Origin: Treponema sp.
GTDB taxonomy: Bacteria; Spirochaetota; Spirochaetia; Treponematales; Breznakiellaceae
Assembly: GCA_009786625.1 (NCBI GenBank)
Contig: WQRT01000005.1
Location: 2,474 to 11,278 of the forward strand
Direction of reading: 5' to 3'
Length of the DNA: 8,805 nt
Both the position numbers and the translations under genes were made by a program. Below the pieces are notes generated by a model. It ran no database searches. It worked only from the letters and a program-made list of their open reading frames with translations, and had not been told where the DNA came from. Of the stretch, positions 6,033-8,805 are shown one piece after another. Within the stretch, counting starts at the first letter, position 1, and every line of letters begins with the position of its first letter.

Positions 6033-6070
6033 AACATATTATCATATTATTAACATATGTATAATATGTT
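6033..6070. promoter_or_regulatory. Nested AT-rich dyads upstream of the Rrf2 gene, candidate autoregulatory operator
   Basis: The plus strand shows AACATATTAT (6033-6042) and its exact reverse complement ATAATATGTT (6061-6070). Inside is AACATAT (6052-6058), paired with ATATGTT (6064-6070) over a 5-base spacer. The element lies in the leader just upstream of the ribosome site. Rrf2 proteins often repress their own genes, so autoregulation is plausible but unproven. Confidence 0.42.
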
Positions 6071-6083
6071 TTACAAGTAGTTA

Positions 6084-6089
6084 ATTATA
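6084..6089 (-). promoter_or_regulatory. Possible -10 box of the Rrf2 gene
   Basis: A perfect TATAAT is present on the minus strand about 70 bases before the TTG start. The hexamer 17 bases upstream (AACTTT) is a poor -35, so in this AT-rich stretch the match may be chance. Confidence 0.3.
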
Positions 6090-6144
6090 ACCTTGATATA
6101 ATTTTTAAAGTTGATATTTTAAAACTTTTAAGGAGGCTGCGTTC

Positions 6145-6201
6145 ATTACTCTTCAAGTAATGTATTACCCCTCAAGTAATGTTCATTACCCTTCGGGTAA
6201 T
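6145..6201 (-). repeat. Three tandem 17-base hairpins at the lon 3' end
   Basis: On the minus strand, three copies follow one another: ATTACCCGAAGGGTAAT (6201-6185), ATTACTTGAGGGGTAAT (6180-6164) and ATTACTTGAAGAGTAAT (6161-6145), at 21- and 19-base periods. Each has 7-base arms and a 3-base loop. The first contains the last four lon codons and its TAA stop. The second and third pair fully in lon-sense RNA if G-U pairs are allowed. No T-run follows directly, so a simple intrinsic terminator is not obvious; a role in mRNA 3'-end protection or attenuation is possible. Confidence 0.85.
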
Positions 6202-8690
6202 GCTAGCGCAAGTACTTCCTCGAAGCGTTCCACAAGATGAAACTCAAGTCCTTTTTTCACATTATCAGGTATCTCGTCAAGGTCACGTTCATTTTGCTTT
6301 GGGATGATGATATGCTTTGCCTTGTTACGTCGGGCGGCTATTGTTTTTTCTTTTAAGCCGCCTATGGGTAATACTAACCCCGTCAGCGAAAGCTCTCCTG
6401 TCATAACAAGCCTTGAAGCGACAAGTTTTCCGCGTATAAGCGAAAGAAGCGCTGTCGCCATTGTAATACCGGCGGACGGGCCGTCCTTAGGCGTCGCGCC
6501 TTCCGGGATGTGCATGTGAATGTGATTATTTTCAAACCACTTAAGATCTATGCCGTAACGTTCAGCGCCGAGTTTACGCGCGACAGTCATGGCGATTTCC
6601 GCGCTCTCTTTCATTGTATCGCCCATCTTTCCTGTCAGCGTCAGTCCTTCTTTCCCCGGAACCGCCGTCGCTTCTATCACAAGCGTATCGCCGCCCATGC
6701 TTGTCCACGCAAGCCCCACCGACATACCCGGTTTGTCAGCGGTTTTTATGTCATCCTCGCGGAAGAGAGGTTTACCGAGCTGTTTCTCCACAAACTTTTT
6801 ATCAATGCTATACTGCATGGAAATTGTATACTCAGTTTCTTTTTCTTTTACTTCGCTGTGTTCCGCCGGATTCGCGGCGGCTTGTGTGTTTGTTTTCGCG
6901 GCTGGCTGCGCATCTTCCTTCGCGGCAACGTTTGCGGCAACATTCGCAGAAGCGTTCTCAGCCTGCGCTTTCTCCTGCGCTTCCACGATTTGCTTCGCGA
7001 TAAAACGGTGTATCTTATCAAGGTTTTTTTCAAAGTTGCGCACCCCGGCTTCACGCGCATAACAGTTGGCTATATAAAGGAGGCTGTCCTTTGTGTATTT
7101 TACATAACTTTTCTTTAATCCGTTTTTTTCAAGGCTCTTCGGTAAAAGATATTTCTTTGCGATCTCAAGTTTCTCAGTATCAATGTAACCGGGAAGCTGG
7201 ATAATCTCCATGCGGTCAAGAAGCGGCGCGGGAATCGCGTCGAGAGTGTTAGCTGTCACTATGAAAAAAACATTGGATATATCAAAGGGAAGATCAAGAT
7301 AATGATCGCGGAAAGCCGTGTTTTGCTCGGGGTCAAGCACTTCAAGAAGAGCGCTTGCCGGATCGCCGTGGTAGCTTGCGCCCATTTTATCAATTTCGTC
7401 GATCATAAAAACAGGGTCTTTTGTCTTAACGATTTTTAATCCCTGAATAATTTTTCCAGGCATCGCTCCTATGTAAGTGCGCCTGTGTCCCTTTATTTCC
7501 GCCTCGTCTCTCATGCCGCCGACAGAGAACCTGAAAAATTGTTTACCAAGCGCACGCGCGATGGATCTTCCCACAGATGTTTTACCTACGCCCGGAGGAC
7601 CGACAAGGCAGACGATTGAACCTTTTGTGTCTTTACGCAGTTTTCTGACGGCGAGAAATTCAACAATTCTTGTTTTTACATCTTTAAGCCCGTAGTGATC
7701 GGCTTCCAGAATCTCCTGCGCCTTTTTTAAATTAAACTCTTCGTGACCGGGATTATTCCACGGAAGCGCCGCGATTACGTCTAGATAATTTCGCGTAACG
7801 GTAAACTCGGCGGAATGCGGCTCCATAAGGGAAAATTTTTCAAGTTCCTGATCGACTACTTCCTTTACTTCGCCTTCAAATTTAAAAGAGTCAAATTTTT
7901 CTTTAAAACGCTGGTAATCGGAACTTTTAGCGTCAGGCGTTAAACCAAGCTCGCTGTTAATTGCCTTTAATTGTTCCTTTAAAAAATAATCCCTTTGGGA
8001 TTTTTCGATTTTTTCGTTTATTTCGCGCTGGATTTTCTTCTGAATCCGTAAAAGTTCCTGTTCTTTTTTAATAAACACCAGAACCTGTTCCATGCGCTTT
8101 CGCACATTTAAAATTTCAAGAATTTTCTGCTGCTCGGCTTTATCAATATTTAAAATACTCGCTATAAAATCGGCAATCTTGCCGGGATGATCGATGTTGA
8201 TCATGTTAAGCCGCATTTCTTCGGAGAAAAGCGGATTATTTTCGCTTATCTGTTTCATCTCAGAAATAAGCGCTCGTGTAAGCGCCTTAACTTCGCTCGT
8301 ATTGTCTTCCTCTTCCTCAAGATACTCCACAGCGGCGACAATCGGGTTGGAAAGATGAAGCGCTTTTTTTATACGAAAACGTTTTAACGTGGAAATAAAA
8401 ATGTTAACGCCGCCGTCCGGCAAATTTATTTTTTTAACGATTTTCGCGACAGTGCCGACAGTATACAAATCGGTAATGGACGGAGCGTCGGTATCATTCA
8501 AAAGCATCACAAGACCGATAAGCCCGTCGTCGGAGTTAGCGTCTTCAATCACTTTTACATCAACAGGATTGCCAATCATGATCGGCGTAAATATGCCGGG
8601 AAAAATCGGACGCCCCATCAAAGCCACAAGAGGAAGCTTTACTTTCTGGCGAAGAATTTGATCAATAGGAACTAAACTTTGGTCTGACAT
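6186..8690 (-). CDS. lon: ATP-dependent Lon protease (LonA type) with Ala-rich linker
   Basis: This 834-residue cytoplasmic protease degrades misfolded and regulatory proteins. It has an N-terminal LON substrate domain (about 15-195), a coiled-coil region (about 200-290), an AAA+ module with Walker A GPPGVGKT (364-371) and Walker B VFMIDE (427-432), and a C-terminal protease domain with the Ser-Lys dyad Ser739 (PKDGPSAG) and Lys782 (GGLKEK). The Ser-Lys distance of 43 residues equals that of E. coli Lon. Between the AAA+ and protease domains (about 571-618) is an Ala/Asn/Glu-rich low-complexity insert not found in E. coli Lon. The ATG at 8690 is preferred over an in-frame TTG at 8744, because the extra 18 residues look like untranslated leader and the LON domain begins soon after. 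The ribosome site is weak. The last codons lie in a palindromic repeat. It is probably independent of the cysteine operon. Confidence 0.97.
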   Translation of the reverse strand: MSDQSLVPIDQILRQKVKLPLVALMGRPIFPGIFTPIMIGNPVDVKVIEDANSDDGLIGLVMLLNDTDAPSITDLYTVGTVAKIVKKINLPDGGVNIFISTLKRFRIKKALHLSNPIVAAVEYLEEEEDNTSEVKALTRALISEMKQISENNPLFSEEMRLNMINIDHPGKIADFIASILNIDKAEQQKILEILNVRKRMEQVLVFIKKEQELLRIQKKIQREINEKIEKSQRDYFLKEQLKAINSELGLTPDAKSSDYQRFKEKFDSFKFEGEVKEVVDQELEKFSLMEPHSAEFTVTRNYLDVIAALPWNNPGHEEFNLKKAQEILEADHYGLKDVKTRIVEFLAVRKLRKDTKGSIVCLVGPPGVGKTSVGRSIARALGKQFFRFSVGGMRDEAEIKGHRRTYIGAMPGKIIQGLKIVKTKDPVFMIDEIDKMGASYHGDPASALLEVLDPEQNTAFRDHYLDLPFDISNVFFIVTANTLDAIPAPLLDRMEIIQLPGYIDTEKLEIAKKYLLPKSLEKNGLKKSYVKYTKDSLLYIANCYAREAGVRNFEKNLDKIHRFIAKQIVEAQEKAQAENASANVAANVAAKEDAQPAAKTNTQAAANPAEHSEVKEKETEYTISMQYSIDKKFVEKQLGKPLFREDDIKTADKPGMSVGLAWTSMGGDTLVIEATAVPGKEGLTLTGKMGDTMKESAEIAMTVARKLGAERYGIDLKWFENNHIHMHIPEGATPKDGPSAGITMATALLSLIRGKLVASRLVMTGELSLTGLVLPIGGLKEKTIAARRNKAKHIIIPKQNERDLDEIPDNVKKGLEFHLVERFEEVLALALPEG

Positions 8691-8710
8691 AAATTCATTT
8701 TTATTTCTCA

Positions 8711-8741
8711 CAGAGACGCAAAGAAATATTTCACGCCTCTG
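8711..8741. repeat. Imperfect inverted repeat in the lon leader
   Basis: Arms CAGAGACG (8711-8718) and CGCCTCTG (8734-8741) match at seven of eight positions, and the spacer holds a perfect 10-base palindrome GAAATATTTC (8723-8732). It is 21-51 bases before the lon ATG and could be an operator or an RNA hairpin. It does not resemble the CIRCE heat-shock element. Confidence 0.45.
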
Positions 8742-8805
8742 CAAGAAATTTTCTGTACTATCTCTTTATGCTGTAGAACGCTTTGCGGCCGGCGTATTGG
8801 CTGAT

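Noticed and set aside
6160..6240. Plus-strand mini-ORF of about 26 codons through the hairpin array, with AGGAGG at 6131-6136
   Set aside because: The AGGAGG is too far (over 20 bases) from the ATG, and the frame runs through repeats and antisense to lon.
6510..7118. Long plus-strand open frames opposite lon (up to about 200 codons, in overlapping frames)
   Set aside because: They are antisense to conserved Lon domains, overlap one another, have biased compositions and match no family; they are shadows of the Lon coding frame.
8691..8744. An 18-residue N-terminal extension of Lon from a TTG at 8744
   Set aside because: It is unlike Lon N-termini, overlaps the leader hairpin and has no good ribosome site; the ATG at 8690 fits the family better.
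8756..8805. Possible end of an upstream minus-strand gene (frame ending at a TAG at 8758-8760, about 15 codons)
   Set aside because: It is too short to identify, and other frames on both strands are equally open near the edge.

Overview
The window carries a compact sulfur/cysteine gene cluster followed by a Lon protease gene. Every supported gene lies on the minus strand, so transcription runs from high to low coordinates. Base composition is moderate (GC around the low-to-mid 40s % by eye) with AT-rich intergenic gaps. The organism is a bacterium. The Lon sequence style hints at a spirochaete (Treponema-like) or another gut/sediment anaerobe, but this is a weak inference.

Layout from right to left: (1) 8691-8805, a short upstream region with an imperfect hairpin; (2) lon, 8690-6186, an ATP-dependent serine protease with an unusual Ala-rich linker; (3) 6185-6015, a gap holding a three-copy tandem hairpin array that overlaps the lon stop codon, then AT-rich nested dyads; (4) an Rrf2-family regulator, 6014-5577, with a TTG start and three IscR-like cysteines; (5) 5576-5462, a clear sigma70-type promoter embedded in a large inverted repeat; (6) a run of seven overlapping genes with no gaps: family 2A encapsulin shell (SrpI-like), its cysteine desulfurase cargo, serine O-acetyltransferase, CysK/CysM-type cysteine synthase, JAMM metalloprotease (Mec-like), MoaD/ThiS-type sulfur carrier (CysO-like) and a ThiF/MoeB-type E1-like adenylyltransferase cut off by the window's left edge.

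The inferred system couples two sulfur modules that are usually described separately. One is the family 2A encapsulin nanocompartment loaded with cysteine desulfurase, which strips sulfur from cysteine inside a protein shell (a proposed elemental-sulfur store). The other is the protein-thiocarboxylate route to cysteine: ThiF/MoeB activates a carrier protein's C-terminal GG, sulfur is loaded, cysteine synthase joins it to an activated serine, and JAMM protease frees cysteine from the carrier. Serine acetyltransferase would supply O-acetylserine. The cysteine-sensing or Fe-S-sensing style Rrf2 regulator next door suggests control by sulfur or iron-sulfur status.

The most notable details are: the carrier protein's GG is followed by six extra residues, which a single base would explain or which JAMM would need to trim; the cargo has only a short N-terminal extension; the serine acetyltransferase ends in isoleucine, as needed to dock in cysteine synthase; and a tandem hairpin array at the lon 3' end carries substitutions that keep pairing only in the lon-sense RNA. 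There is no gene-free stretch over 300 bases, and I saw no tRNA, rRNA, CRISPR array or insertion sequence.
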